In this document: positions 38,731-48,144 of the stretch, in pieces
How the letters are laid out: the number at the start of each line of letters is the position of its first letter
Position numbering within the stretch: position 1 is the first letter of the stretch
Source of the DNA: Strigomonas culicis
Taxonomy: Eukaryota; Euglenozoa; Kinetoplastea; Trypanosomatida; Trypanosomatidae
Assembly: GCA_000482145.1 (NCBI GenBank)
Contig: AUXH01000004.1
Location: forward strand, 39,575 to 103,574
Direction: 5' to 3'
Length of the DNA: 64,000 nucleotides
Notes under the pieces: generated by a model
Database searches by the model: none
Seen by the model: the letters and a program-made list of their open reading frames with translations, nothing else
Told to the model about the DNA's origin: nothing
Position numbers and translations under genes: made by a program

Positions 38731-41700
38731 TCACGGCGTACACGCCAGAAGCGGTTCGTACGCCGACATAGCACGTGTGGCTACCGCTGCGACGAAGGGA
38801 CTACCTAGTGCATCCACGGACAGCAGAAGGGCCACGTTACAGAGCGCGCGAAGCGCCTGCTCCACCGCGCCGGGCGCAAGCGGCCCCTCCGCCGCGGGCG
38901 ACGCGGGACTATCCTGCAACGCAAAACAGGGGCAGTACATGAATTCGTTCGTCACCACCAGCTCCAGCTCGCCGCAGGACTGCTCAAAGTCTTGGAGCAG
39001 ATCCCTCTCCGTCGCGTCTACATCCACTTCCTCATCGATGCCACACAGACCGCCGTGACGGCAGCGGCGCGGGATCAGGTACTGCAATGGGATACTCAGT
39101 GGAGAGAAGGAAGGCCGGTCACGTGTGTCATGCCGCCGCCGGATGACGCCGCCGACGTACATGACAATCTCCCCGGGCTTGAAGGCCTTCGCTGTGTATA
39201 CGCGCTGGTGGGCGTGAAGCACCACCTGCCGCACAGCGCCCGATACGCTTAACGCGGGTGGCGTCTTGGGACCTGGAGAGGGCGTGTCGGCCGCAAGCGT
39301 CCCGGCCGCGGGGAGCACGACAAACCGATCGAGGAAGCCGCTGCTCTCCTCCCGAGAGACGGCGGTGAGGAGCGGGTTGTGCGTCTCGTACGAAAGGTAC
39401 AGAGGCTGCACCAATTGGCTCTCGGGGCCGTCCGACACGCAATGGATAGCGGCGTCGCCGTCGTCGGCCGGCCCCTCGCCCTCGCCCCCCTCTTGCTTCA
39501 CCGGCGACGGTGTGGTCGCCTTCCCGTCTCTCCCCGCACGGCCGGCGGCGCGGCCCGCGTTCAGCGTCCACATGCCAACCGCGCTGAGACGATGTCGTGT
39601 GCGGCCGCCACCGCGCGGGTCGCTCGGGGGGGCCGACGCCGCCGCCACCTCCCGACCGCCCGCCGCGGGCGGCTGCAGCTCGGCGCCCCCCTCTTCTTCG
39701 TCCGCCTTCACCGCGCCGCCATCCGCGGCGGCGGCCTGGCCGCCGCGCGCCGGCCCCGTCGCCCCCCTGAGGCGGGTGCTTACGTGGTAGACATACACGT
39801 AGCGGCTCAGGACGAACTTGGAGTACCGCGCCGTCGCGACCTCCAGCGGCAGCGCCGGGTCCCACACCTGCCAGCAAAGGAAGGGGAGCGACATGGGCCA
39901 CGACACGGGCAGCCCCTGGGCGGTCGCGCTGGCCGGCGAGCGCGCGCCGGTGGCATCTGTGCACCGAGCGGGTGACAACGGCGACGCAGCAATCGCCTCA
40001 ATTTTTTGAAGCACCGCGCGGCGCACCTGTTTATCCACTTTTCGCTTCTCGTTGTTGACGACAGGTTTTTGCTCCATTGCAGCACCAGGAGTGGGTGCAG
40101 TGGGAACAGCTGTGCTCTCCTCTTTCAGTATTGGATGTGTGTCTTCCTCTTGTAGGTAGGGTACAGTGAAAAGCGGTGGCCTCTTTTCTTCTGACATGTC
40201 TGCCTCCTCCTCCTTTATGAGGAGAGGGGTCTGGTCAGAGCCGAGATGCATGTACGGGATGCTGGACAGTTGTTCGCCCGTTGTTTCGGGGACCACGTCC
40301 GGCGCTCCACTCACCGGAGTAGGTGCAACCATCGGCAGCTCGGGTACCTTCTTTCTGTGCTTCCTTCGCGGCACAGCAGCCGCATCGCTCACTGGAGGGG
40401 TGGCAATTGTCTGCAGCTCTGGCACCTTCTTTCTGTCCTTTCTTCGCGGCACATCGGCCGCTACACTCACTGGAGCGGGCGCAACCATCGGCAGCTCGGG
40501 TACTTTCTTTCTATGCTTTCTTCGCGGCACAACAGCCGCTTCGCTCACCAGAGTGGGTACAATGATCTGCAGCTCTGGCACCTTCTTTCTGTGCTTCCTT
40601 CGCGGCGTGACAGGCGGTGGCGCTGCGGCCGTGGCATCCACACGCACCACCTTAGGGGGACGTCCCGGACGCCGACGAGGCTCAGGGGAAGTACCCTGCA
40701 CCGCTGCTGACTCCTTGTGGCCGCTGGCGACCGTAGAGCTATTATCCTCTCCCGTGCCTTGGGGCGGTAAGGCGGCGTCGCCTGTTTTTGCGCTGGTGTC
40801 TTTCCGCGGCCGACCTCGCTTCCGCGGTACCACTGCTACCATCCCCAGACCCGGGGTGGCCACCGGCGAGCCGCCCCCATTTACCGCACCGCTGAAGGCA
40901 CTCCCCTGCGGCGGCTTGACGGGCCAGTCACGCGGCACTGCGTCTGTCCGCGCTCGGATCGGCTGACGCTCCAGCACCCACCAGTCCTCGGAGGCCTCCC
41001 CGTCAGTCGACTCGCCCTCTTCACTCGAGGTGTAGCACGAGGACATGCGCTCTGCATCCGCCTCGGTGGTAAGAAGGGCGGGAGAGGCGGCAATGCGGTT
41101 AGAATCCGTTGTGCCTGGAGGCACTGGGGTGTCGGCTAGCGGGGGTGCGGCCAGCACGCTCATCAGACACGACATGGCGAGCCGCGGCGACCCACACCCA
41201 CCGCACTGCTCCACCGCCGCCGTGGGCGTCGTGAGGCTCCAGAAGCCGCACTGCACGCACTGCCACACGAGCTGGTGGGCAGCAGCGGCGGGGTTCCCCG
41301 CGAGCAAGGGAAATGGCGCGGCCGCCATGGTCCGTGGCCGCAGCAGCGGCGCGCCGGATCCATCGATCCACGTGGCCTCCGTCAGGTGGTGCTCCTTACC
41401 GTACGACATGAGGATCTCCTCCCCGGCCGCAATCGGCCGCCGCGTGACGAGCGCGGTGTACACCTCCCCCCGCACCGTGTGGCGTGACTCCGCGATAATG
41501 TTGGCCGACGCCCCCTCCATCCCGCGGGGGTCATTCGCATAGCGCGCGTAGTTGCCGACGAACTCCGCGTCGATCGCGAGTCCGTCGGCGTCGTTGCTCC
41601 CGTAGCCCATGGTGTACGTGCGCGAGTTGATCGCCGTGTGGAGCGACTCAATGAAGCCGCTGTACGGTGTGAGGACGGTGTGGGGGGGAACCGCCCGCCG

Positions 41701-41979
41701 CGCAAACAGACCCGCCTGGCCGTAGGCGGGGTGCTGCCGATTCTCGATCACGCGCACCTCGACGTTGAGGTCCGGCACGTAGGCAGCGTCCTTGTAGTTC
41801 GCCAGCACTGTTCGGTCCAACAAGACGCGCTTCAGTGCGAAGAGAGACATGAGGAAGCGCAGGCGCTCCTCGCGAGAGATGGCATTGTCAAAACTGAGGA
41901 AGTGGATACTCGTGTCAGTTACTTGAAACTTGAGCGGCCGCCGGCTGGGAGTCACGACGACGTCCTCTATTCCATTCAT
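38731..41979 (-). CDS. SET-domain protein with zinc ribbon, AT-hooks and repeat array
   Basis: This 1082-residue protein starts at the ATG at 41979 (MNGIEDVVVTPSRR); the 13-codon upstream extension begins only at a GTG. The SET domain is about 65-195: YGQAGLFARRAVPPHTVLTP, then GFI, GNYARYANDPRGM, ANIIAE, and ALVTRRPIAAGEEILMSYGK. A CVQC...CGGC zinc ribbon follows (about 239-275). Two AT-hook-like motifs (RKRGRPRKD near 383, RRPGRPPKV near 436) suggest DNA binding. A four-copy repeat covers about 453-563. The C-terminal part (about 911-1065) again looks SET-like but degenerate (VYTAKAFKPGEIVMYVGGVI ... FVAAVATRAMSAYEPLLA). A protein lysine methyltransferase acting in the nucleus is a reasonable reading; the substrate is unknown. 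Proline-, alanine- and glycine-rich linkers join the parts. Confidence 0.82.
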   Translation of the reverse strand: MNGIEDVVVTPSRRPLKFQVTDTSIHFLSFDNAISREERLRFLMSLFALKRVLLDRTVLANYKDAAYVPDLNVEVRVIENRQHPAYGQAGLFARRAVPPHTVLTPYSGFIESLHTAINSRTYTMGYGSNDADGLAIDAEFVGNYARYANDPRGMEGASANIIAESRHTVRGEVYTALVTRRPIAAGEEILMSYGKEHHLTEATWIDGSGAPLLRPRTMAAAPFPLLAGNPAAAAHQLVWQCVQCGFWSLTTPTAAVEQCGGCGSPRLAMSCLMSVLAAPPLADTPVPPGTTDSNRIAASPALLTTEADAERMSSCYTSSEEGESTDGEASEDWWVLERQPIRARTDAVPRDWPVKPPQGSAFSGAVNGGGSPVATPGLGMVAVVPRKRGRPRKDTSAKTGDAALPPQGTGEDNSSTVASGHKESAAVQGTSPEPRRRPGRPPKVVRVDATAAAPPPVTPRRKHRKKVPELQIIVPTLVSEAAVVPRRKHRKKVPELPMVAPAPVSVAADVPRRKDRKKVPELQTIATPPVSDAAAVPRRKHRKKVPELPMVAPTPVSGAPDVVPETTGEQLSSIPYMHLGSDQTPLLIKEEEADMSEEKRPPLFTVPYLQEEDTHPILKEESTAVPTAPTPGAAMEQKPVVNNEKRKVDKQVRRAVLQKIEAIAASPLSPARCTDATGARSPASATAQGLPVSWPMSLPFLCWQVWDPALPLEVATARYSKFVLSRYVYVYHVSTRLRGATGPARGGQAAAADGGAVKADEEEGGAELQPPAAGGREVAAASAPPSDPRGGGRTRHRLSAVGMWTLNAGRAAGRAGRDGKATTPSPVKQEGGEGEGPADDGDAAIHCVSDGPESQLVQPLYLSYETHNPLLTAVSREESSGFLDRFVVLPAAGTLAADTPSPGPKTPPALSVSGAVRQVVLHAHQRVYTAKAFKPGEIVMYVGGVIRRRHDTRDRPSFSPLSIPLQYLIPRRCRHGGLCGIDEEVDVDATERDLLQDFEQSCGELELVVTNEFMYCPCFALQDSPASPAAEGPLAPGAVEQALRALCNVALLLSVDALGSPFVAAVATRAMSAYEPLLACTP
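40290..40620 (-). repeat. Four tandem ~28-residue repeats in the SET-domain gene
   Basis: The unit is PRRKHRKKVPELxxxxPxxV followed by a short Ser/Ala/Val linker. The variable residues alternate between copies (LQIIVP, LPMVAP, LQTIAT, LPMVAP), so the array looks like a doubled two-unit block. Each copy carries a strongly basic RRKHRKK (one has RRKDRKK) that could bind nucleic acid or act as a nuclear signal. Confidence 0.9.
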
Positions 41980-42455
41980 GGAGCAAGGGCGTGTTCCTAA
42001 GCAGCTAGTCGTAAGCACAAGCCAGTTACAGAGCTACGCAGGTGACAGTGCTTCCTGTTAATGAAGAAGTCCTGATCCGACAGAAACGAAGTCGTCTTTC
42101 AGAGTAAGAAAAGGTAATGAGAAAGGTTTTATAATATATTTCTGCTGCTACATCCAAAAACGGAATCAGATAAACTGTGTGTTAATAGGACTTCTACCAA
42201 GTCGTCTATGATATGCCTGGATGCAACTTTGCTTCCGACAACCGAAACAAACAAACAAACAAACAGAAATGTGAAAGAAGGGGGAAAAAAGACAACATAT
42301 AGAGCACTGTGATTCATCGCGAAACAATAAAAACACCATTACCCAAAGGGACGAAAACAAATAGCACGTGCAAATACGGAGGACACTAAAAGACACAACA
42401 GTAGTGATGTTAAACGAAAATATTAGTTTAAAAGTTATAATACAATGGTGTTTGG
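41980..42455. other. Spacer between SET-domain and DUF1764 genes
   Basis: AT-rich, with an AAAC-type tandem repeat at about 42244-42264 and no gene-like frames. Confidence 0.65.
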
Positions 42456-42968
42456 CTAAAAACAACAGTCGCAGTCAAAGGGGCAGTTGGGTGTCGTGCC
42501 CGCCTTCGGGTTCCTGGACAGCATCTTCTCCAAGTCCTTCATGCTCACGATGCGATTGACTCCCTCTCGTCGCAGCAACTCCGCCTCCACTTCACTCGTC
42601 GCGCCCCTCGCGCCCGACCCGCCGCCGAAAAACTCAACATCGCTCATACCCACGCTCTTCTCCGGCGCATGGTACAGCCCGTCCCGCTTCCGCTTCTTCG
42701 GTGCCGGCTCTCCTGTCGTCGCTGCCTGCGGTGCCTCGGGCGTGTGCGGCGCTCCGCTGTGCGGCCGCGCCGTCCCCGGCGGCGCTTCGCCTGGTGCCGT
42801 GGCCGTCGGCTTGGGGAGTGGCACCTTTGCTTCCTTGACGGAACGGAAGATATCGTCCAGTTCCGCCGCGGCCTCCGACTGCACGGCGCGCGTGGCAACC
42901 GGCGGGACAGTCCGCTTTGCCTTAGCCGGCTGGTCCTTCGCCGCCGCCTTCTTGTGGGAGGGCTTCAT
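42456..42968 (-). CDS. DUF1764 family protein
   Basis: This 170-residue basic protein has two signatures of the family: an acidic ELDDIFRSVKEAK segment (about 36-48) and the Cys-rich C-terminus TPNCPFDCDCCF at the very end. Between them it is Pro/Ala-rich, with KKRKRDGLYHAPE near the middle and SMKDLEKMLSRNPKAGTT before the tail. DUF1764 proteins are small, widespread in eukaryotes and have no established function that I know of. The dense Cys/Asp end could bind metal, which is inference. The start is the ATG at 42968 (MKPSHKKAAAKDQ). Confidence 0.85.
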   Translation of the reverse strand: MKPSHKKAAAKDQPAKAKRTVPPVATRAVQSEAAAELDDIFRSVKEAKVPLPKPTATAPGEAPPGTARPHSGAPHTPEAPQAATTGEPAPKKRKRDGLYHAPEKSVGMSDVEFFGGGSGARGATSEVEAELLRREGVNRIVSMKDLEKMLSRNPKAGTTPNCPFDCDCCF

Positions 42969-43276
42969 TCTGCGGGGCGCAGAGGTAGGGGAAACGAACT
43001 ATATGTATTGGTGTGTGCTAAAGGGCGTGTAGCAGCTCCTACATATCCGCGGAGGTGGAAAAGGGGGAAGAGAGCGATCTCATATCGAGAGCGGATGTTT
43101 GCTTCGTACAGCGCATAGAACAGTCCCTTGAACGTAGACGCACAAAATAGAAAAGAAAAGGGAAAAAAAAGAGAGACTCTTGTCATCAATCTCCATAGAA
43201 CGCCTTGATCACCGGAAACAGCGAGAAACCGAGTGGCACACAAAACGGCGTAGGGAAGTTATATATGTACTACCGT
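42969..43276. other. Spacer between DUF1764 and prolidase genes
   Basis: Short spacer of 0.3 kb. A GA-rich plus-strand block at 43051-43076 reads as a pyrimidine tract in the transcript, with the first AG at 43040-43039. That gives a candidate acceptor about 70 bases before the DUF1764 start. A second AG lies immediately next to the ATG (42971-42970). Confidence 0.55.
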
Positions 43277-44752
43277 TCACTGCACCACATTCTTATACGT
43301 CTCCACCTCCTTGTGGAATGCCTGCCCCGCCATGGTCGCCTCGATCTCCTCGACCGTGCGAGGGACGAGCGTGAAGTTGATCGCCCCGTCCTCCGTAATC
43401 AGCACGTCACTCTCGATGCGCACGCCGCCAAAGTTCCAGTATGTCCCGCGGATCTTTTCCTCGTTCAAATGACACGCGTACTGCGGGTCCGCGAGCGCCT
43501 TGGTGAGCAACACGTGGTTGAAGTAGCAGCCCGGCTCGATCGTCACGTAGAAGCCCTTGTCCAGCACCCGCGCCGTCCGCAGCTTGCAGCAGTCCTTCTG
43601 CGTCGGCCGCGCCGGGCAGTCGGCGAGGTAGCCGCCGACGTCATGCACGTCCAGCCCGAGCAGGTGGCCGAGACCGTGCGGCTGGAAGAACTGCATCACC
43701 TCCTTCTCCATCAGCGTGTCCACGTCCCCGCGGAGGACGTCCGCGCGGATGAGGTGCTCGCACGTCGTGCGGATCGCGAGGCGGTGCATGTCGACCCACG
43801 ACACGCCCGGCCGCACCGCCCGCAGCACGCGGTCGTGCGCCTCCAGCACCGCGTCGTAAATGACCCGCTGCGTCGGCGTGAAGCGGCCGTTGACGGGAAA
43901 GCTGCACGTGATGTCCGCCGCGTAGCCGTGGTAGTTGCCGCCCATGTCGAGCAGCGCCATCTGGCCGTCCACGACCGGGGCGTCGTTCTGCGGGTAGTGC
44001 AGCGTCGCGCCGTGGTGCCCGGTAGCGCAGATGCACGTGTAGCTGACCTTGCGGCAGCCGCCGTGGTAGTAGGCGTGGTGCAGGAAGGTGCTCTCCAGCT
44101 GGTGCTGCGACATGCCCGGGCGGCACGTGCGCATCACCTCCACGTGGGCCACACTCGAGGCGCGGCAGACATAGCGCAGCACCTCCGCCTCCCGCGCGGT
44201 CTTGTAGCAGCGCTGCGTGCTGAGGGCGTGATAGAGCCACGCCCCCGCGACGGTGCCGCCCTGCGCCAGCCACGCGGGCGGCACGGACGCCTCCAGCACG
44301 GCCAGGCCGCTGTCCGAGTTCTGCCCCTGCAGCACCTCCAGTACGTGCACCCCCTTCGCGGCCAGCACCGCCGCAAGCTCGTCCACGTAGTGCACCTCGT
44401 CCGCGCCGGTCTGCGCACACACACTGTCAGGGGTCGGCAGTGCGCCCATCCATGTCGCAAAGTCCTCCGGAAGTCGGGGGATAAAGATGATTCCCTCGCC
44501 AGACGATAACACAGCGCCCATCGCGTCCGGCATCTCGAGCCCGAAGGCGTAGTTGAAGTAACTCTCCTGCACGAAGAGATAGTTGCAGTCCGTGGAGTTG
44601 ATGGGCACCTCGGCGCCCGCCATCAGCAGCGCCGCGTGGCGAGTGCTGTCGGCAGGGAAGGCCTCACGCATCGTGCTGGCCAAGCGCTCTCGCTGCTCCC
44701 TGTATATCTCCTTCGCGAGCGGAAAGGGCATGGCGGGGGGATAGTCCGTCAT
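43277..44752 (-). CDS. Prolidase (Xaa-Pro dipeptidase, M24 family)
   Basis: This 491-residue length is close to human PEPD. The five dinuclear-metal ligands are all present: Asp269 (DMGGNYHGYAAD), Asp280 (same block, 11 residues later), His363 (HGLGHLLGLDVHD), Glu406 (TIEPGCYF) and Glu447 (VRIESDVLIT). Their spacing closely follows PEPD. The N-terminal creatinase-like half carries NYLFVQESYFNYAFGLEMPD. It should hydrolyse dipeptides ending in Pro or Hyp in the cytosol, using manganese or a similar metal. The start is the ATG at 44752 (MTDYPPAMPFPLAKE). On the minus strand a CTTTTTGTAG at 44802-44793 offers a plausible splice acceptor about 40 bases upstream. Confidence 0.95.
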   Translation of the reverse strand: MTDYPPAMPFPLAKEIYREQRERLASTMREAFPADSTRHAALLMAGAEVPINSTDCNYLFVQESYFNYAFGLEMPDAMGAVLSSGEGIIFIPRLPEDFATWMGALPTPDSVCAQTGADEVHYVDELAAVLAAKGVHVLEVLQGQNSDSGLAVLEASVPPAWLAQGGTVAGAWLYHALSTQRCYKTAREAEVLRYVCRASSVAHVEVMRTCRPGMSQHQLESTFLHHAYYHGGCRKVSYTCICATGHHGATLHYPQNDAPVVDGQMALLDMGGNYHGYAADITCSFPVNGRFTPTQRVIYDAVLEAHDRVLRAVRPGVSWVDMHRLAIRTTCEHLIRADVLRGDVDTLMEKEVMQFFQPHGLGHLLGLDVHDVGGYLADCPARPTQKDCCKLRTARVLDKGFYVTIEPGCYFNHVLLTKALADPQYACHLNEEKIRGTYWNFGGVRIESDVLITEDGAINFTLVPRTVEEIEATMAGQAFHKEVETYKNVVQ

Positions 44753-45328
44753 AGGGAAACCGCGGAGAGTATCGGTAGGTATCGGTGTGTGTCTACAAAA
44801 AGACTAATACGAGCAATGCGCTGCGATAATTCAAGCTGCGCGAACAGGAAAAGGGAGAAGAGAAGGGGGGAAGATAGAGGGTGTTTACGCAGTGCACGGT
44901 TTATCGTTTCATCGCCACTATCTGGAAAAGGAACGATATCAGGGTATTTACCTTTCTCGCGTTTCTAGAGGCATCACTCCACACAATCAACGGAGCTGGC
45001 AACTCTGCTCTGCGGCACACATACGCACAAATGTAGACGTAAAGTAAAGGGGTGAAAAAAGAAAAGTAATATCATCTGTAAAGGGCAGTTACATGAAACA
45101 AGGAGAAGGGAGAAAGGCCGAAACAAGTGCAATGAAAAGAAAAAAAGATTCGAGAAGGAGAAGTTATTCTTCTTCTTTTGTATCTCTATTTCGCTTTATT
45201 CTTTTTATCGCTGCAGATTCAAGCATCTCAATATGTGAAACAATAATAATCGGAATAGTAATAGCTCTTTAAAACAAACGAATCCGCATACACACATACA
45301 AACAAAAGAAGCACAAGAAAAAGGAGCA
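44753..45328. other. Spacer between prolidase and PARN genes
   Basis: AT-rich, about 0.58 kb, with purine-rich plus-strand blocks at about 44850-44880 and 45105-45160. No gene-like frame is seen. Confidence 0.65.
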
Positions 45329-47641
45329 TCAGTAAATACATTCGATGCTTCCATTTTTCATTATTGTTTGTGGTTCGATACGGATGGCGTAGGCGAAATC
45401 CACCTTCCCCAGACGGGAGCCGCCACCTCCGCTCACGAGAGCGCTGCAGCACTGGCGAATCACCGTAGCGCCCGTGTCCGCCAGCTGCCTCAGAAACTCC
45501 GGCCGGTACCTGTTGCTGGTGGGAGACAGCTGGCAAACGTATCCGATGCCGCGCATCGGTACAATACTCATCGGCACCTCGGCTCTCTTATCGTGGCAGT
45601 ACTGACGGCACTCGGTCGGGAACTTGAACAGATCAATGAGAACGACCACAAGGGGACACTGCGGATGCTGTGGCAGAACCTCCTTCCCGTCCACTCGCAG
45701 GTTAAGGCAGAGGATGGAGCCGAAGATCGGGACAATCAGCCCCCAGCGCTGCAGCAGTGTCTCGAAGGGGGTGCCACTGTCGTCGAGCTGCCGCAATGCC
45801 TCTTGCTCGAAGAGGAACAGGCGGCCGGTGAGATGGGCGTCGTAGCCGGCGTCGTGAAGGTTGACCACCTGCTCCGCAGATGCCCCGCTTTCCCCGGGCA
45901 ACGTATCGTCGCGCGTAATGTGCATGTGTTGCTCGTACATGGACAATAGGTGATGGCTGTGCTCCAGTGTGCTGCGCAGATTACCCAGCTGCTGCAAAAT
46001 CGGTATGCACGCGAGTGTGCGGGTGTCGTAGAGATGCGGAAATAGCGTCTGCACCATTTTCTTGAAAGACGGAAGCGTCTGCGGCAAGAAGCCGAACACG
46101 TTCTTAACAAAGAACATCAAGTCTGTGTAACCATTGTGAAACACAATGCTCTTCTCCAGGCGACGGCTTGCATGCACAAGTTCCAGCATCAGCTCGGTGC
46201 CATACGCCAACTTCTTCGCTTTCGTGGCGGTATCCGGCAGCTTCACGTAGTTTCGCTTCCGCCCATCTTTGCTCTTCTCAATCCCGAGGCACCGCAGTGC
46301 ATCCCGCTGCTGCGCAAATAAGTCTGCGGAAAGGAAAAGGCTCGTGTCAGGGGCCGTCTCGGTCTCACGCGGGTTTCGAAGAAAGCGCAGGAGCATGATT
46401 GCCTGCATCGCCAATTCCCGCCGTAGGTCTGCCTCACAGGCGAGCGTCTCCACGAACTGTACGTACGCCTCCTCGACCGCAGACAGAGGCTCCAGGGCGG
46501 CCAGCTGCCTGCCGAACAGCTGATCGCGGGTGCTCTGCTTCCTACGATGCGGGTCCGCCGACGGCAGTGCGGCAACGAGGGCCTCGAGCTTTGCGTATGA
46601 CTGGGTGAGGAGAGCGCTCAAATCATTGGACTGCAGATGTTCGTCCGCTGACATGAAGCGTAGACCACTGCGAATCCACTTGTTGAAGTCGAGGCTTGAG
46701 TTCTCGGTGAGGAATTTGCCGAGCGTGTCGCTGTTCAACAGAATATTTTGGAACACGGTGGAGTGCTCGGATGGAAACAAAAACGCCGAGTACGTTTGTG
46801 CGGAAAAAGACAAAGCGGAGGACGATCTCACTCTGTCCGTAGTGGTCGTTGCCCGCCGGCTCGCCACCGGCGTTGGAAACACGCACGTCTGCTCTCGCCA
46901 TCCGCTCAGCAGTCGTACCGCGTCCATCACCATCTGCACCTTCTGGAACGCGTCCAGTGCTTCCAGCGTCCGGTCGAACCGTTTCATGGCCTCCTTCTCG
47001 GAGGGCGCCACTGTGCTCGCCTGCTTCTCACTCAGCCGCGCCGTCGTCTCCTCGAGCATGCACTGGCGGGCCGGCAGCGCCGTCTCGCACAGCTCACGGA
47101 GCAGCTCCTGCAGCGCCCTCGCATCCACGCTCCACTGCGCCGCGTCCGTGAGCGCGGCTTCCACGAGCCGAACCACCCGGTCATGGTGCACCGACCCGCT
47201 GCCCACCTCCGCGCACAGCTGCGCCAGCCGACGCGGGAGCAGCGGCTTCAGGAGGCCCAGCGCCTCGCCGCCGTACCGCCGCACGAACGAGCGGAGACCG
47301 TCGCGGAGGTACTCCGGCACGCCCGTGCCGCCTCCGCGGGGTGCGTCGCACGGCTCGGACGTGAAGATGGAGACGCCCACCTGCAGAATCGAATACTGGT
47401 CCACGCAGGCCACTTTTTCCGCGTAGGTGTCGGCCGGCAGCGCGGTCATCTCCCGCAGGAGCTGCTCCACACAGCGAGCGCGCTCTGCCTCGCTGGAGTG
47501 ACGCGTCGCTGGTGTGATGTCCCCCACAGGGTCCCGGTAGATACCGGTGAACTCGAAATCGACAGCGAAGAAGTCACACGAGGCGAGCGCGTCGGAGACT
47601 CGAGGCCGTAATTTCTCAAAATTATCGTAATTTAATTCCAT
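45329..47641 (-). CDS. PARN: PARN-type poly(A)-specific ribonuclease (DEDDh)
   Basis: This 770-residue protein starts at the ATG at 47641 (MELNYDNFEKLRPRV); the Phe/Leu-rich upstream extension of the frame is spacer. The DEDDh residues are visible: Asp28 and Glu30 in CDFFAVDFEFTGI (same numbering as human PARN), Asp507 in HNGYTDLMFFVKNVFGFLP, and His596 with Asp601 in NLHDAGYDAHLTGRLF. The 5-residue His-Asp spacing equals that of human PARN. PARN removes poly(A) tails from mRNAs and trims some noncoding RNAs. Trypanosomatids are known to have several PARN paralogues; which one this is cannot be told here. The stretch between Glu30 and Asp507 is about 200 residues longer than in human PARN. 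Confidence 0.92.
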   Translation of the reverse strand: MELNYDNFEKLRPRVSDALASCDFFAVDFEFTGIYRDPVGDITPATRHSSEAERARCVEQLLREMTALPADTYAEKVACVDQYSILQVGVSIFTSEPCDAPRGGGTGVPEYLRDGLRSFVRRYGGEALGLLKPLLPRRLAQLCAEVGSGSVHHDRVVRLVEAALTDAAQWSVDARALQELLRELCETALPARQCMLEETTARLSEKQASTVAPSEKEAMKRFDRTLEALDAFQKVQMVMDAVRLLSGWREQTCVFPTPVASRRATTTTDRVRSSSALSFSAQTYSAFLFPSEHSTVFQNILLNSDTLGKFLTENSSLDFNKWIRSGLRFMSADEHLQSNDLSALLTQSYAKLEALVAALPSADPHRRKQSTRDQLFGRQLAALEPLSAVEEAYVQFVETLACEADLRRELAMQAIMLLRFLRNPRETETAPDTSLFLSADLFAQQRDALRCLGIEKSKDGRKRNYVKLPDTATKAKKLAYGTELMLELVHASRRLEKSIVFHNGYTDLMFFVKNVFGFLPQTLPSFKKMVQTLFPHLYDTRTLACIPILQQLGNLRSTLEHSHHLLSMYEQHMHITRDDTLPGESGASAEQVVNLHDAGYDAHLTGRLFLFEQEALRQLDDSGTPFETLLQRWGLIVPIFGSILCLNLRVDGKEVLPQHPQCPLVVVLIDLFKFPTECRQYCHDKRAEVPMSIVPMRGIGYVCQLSPTSNRYRPEFLRQLADTGATVIRQCCSALVSGGGGSRLGKVDFAYAIRIEPQTIMKNGSIECIY

Positions 47642-48144
47642 TTGGAAAAAAAAAACTGAACTCAAGTAATAAATAAAACGAAAGGAAATGTAAACTGTGT
47701 TCTCAGAGAGGAAAAAAAAGGGAAAAGGGGGGAACCGAAAGAACAAAGTGGTACAATACAGCCAATACGATTGGAGATGAAAAGTGTCCTTCACCGTTAT
47801 ATTTACCCTCCACAGAAAAGTATGCCAAAAGAACACCTCAAAGAGGATCAGCAGCAATGGCTAAAGAGAGTGGAAAACACACATATATATATACGATATG
47901 CATAACAAAAGTGTACCACGCAAAGTACAACAATTGACGCACCTCAAACAATAATAATATGCAATGGTGAGCAAAATGGAAAGTAAAAAAGAGAATTGAA
48001 ATACGCAAAAGCAAAAACAAAAAGGCAGAACAACAACATAATAATAATTAATAATAACAGCAACAAAGGCTTATCGTAGTTATGATACAAGTTATATATA
48101 TACAGAAAAACTGGCATACACAACTGAAGAATAGCAGTTTCACT
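47642..48144. other. Spacer between PARN and Qa-SNARE genes
   Basis: AT-rich, 0.5 kb. A 10-base A-run sits just upstream of the PARN start (about 47646-47655), and a purine-rich block lies near 47708-47735 on the plus strand. ATA-type repeats occur at 47883-47895 and 48035-48060. No gene is seen. Confidence 0.65.

Noticed and set aside
38313..38774. 153-codon minus-strand frame rich in Phe, Tyr and Cys between PP4R3 and SET genes
   Set aside because: Low-complexity translation of A/T-rich spacer overlapping the end of the SET gene; it resembles a membrane protein only because of T-runs.
41980..42018. Upstream extension of the SET protein by 13 codons
   Set aside because: Begins at GTG; the first ATG is at 41979.
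47642..47857. 72-codon hydrophobic extension upstream of PARN
   Set aside because: T-rich spacer read in frame; the start at 47641 puts the catalytic Asp28/Glu30 exactly where human PARN has them.
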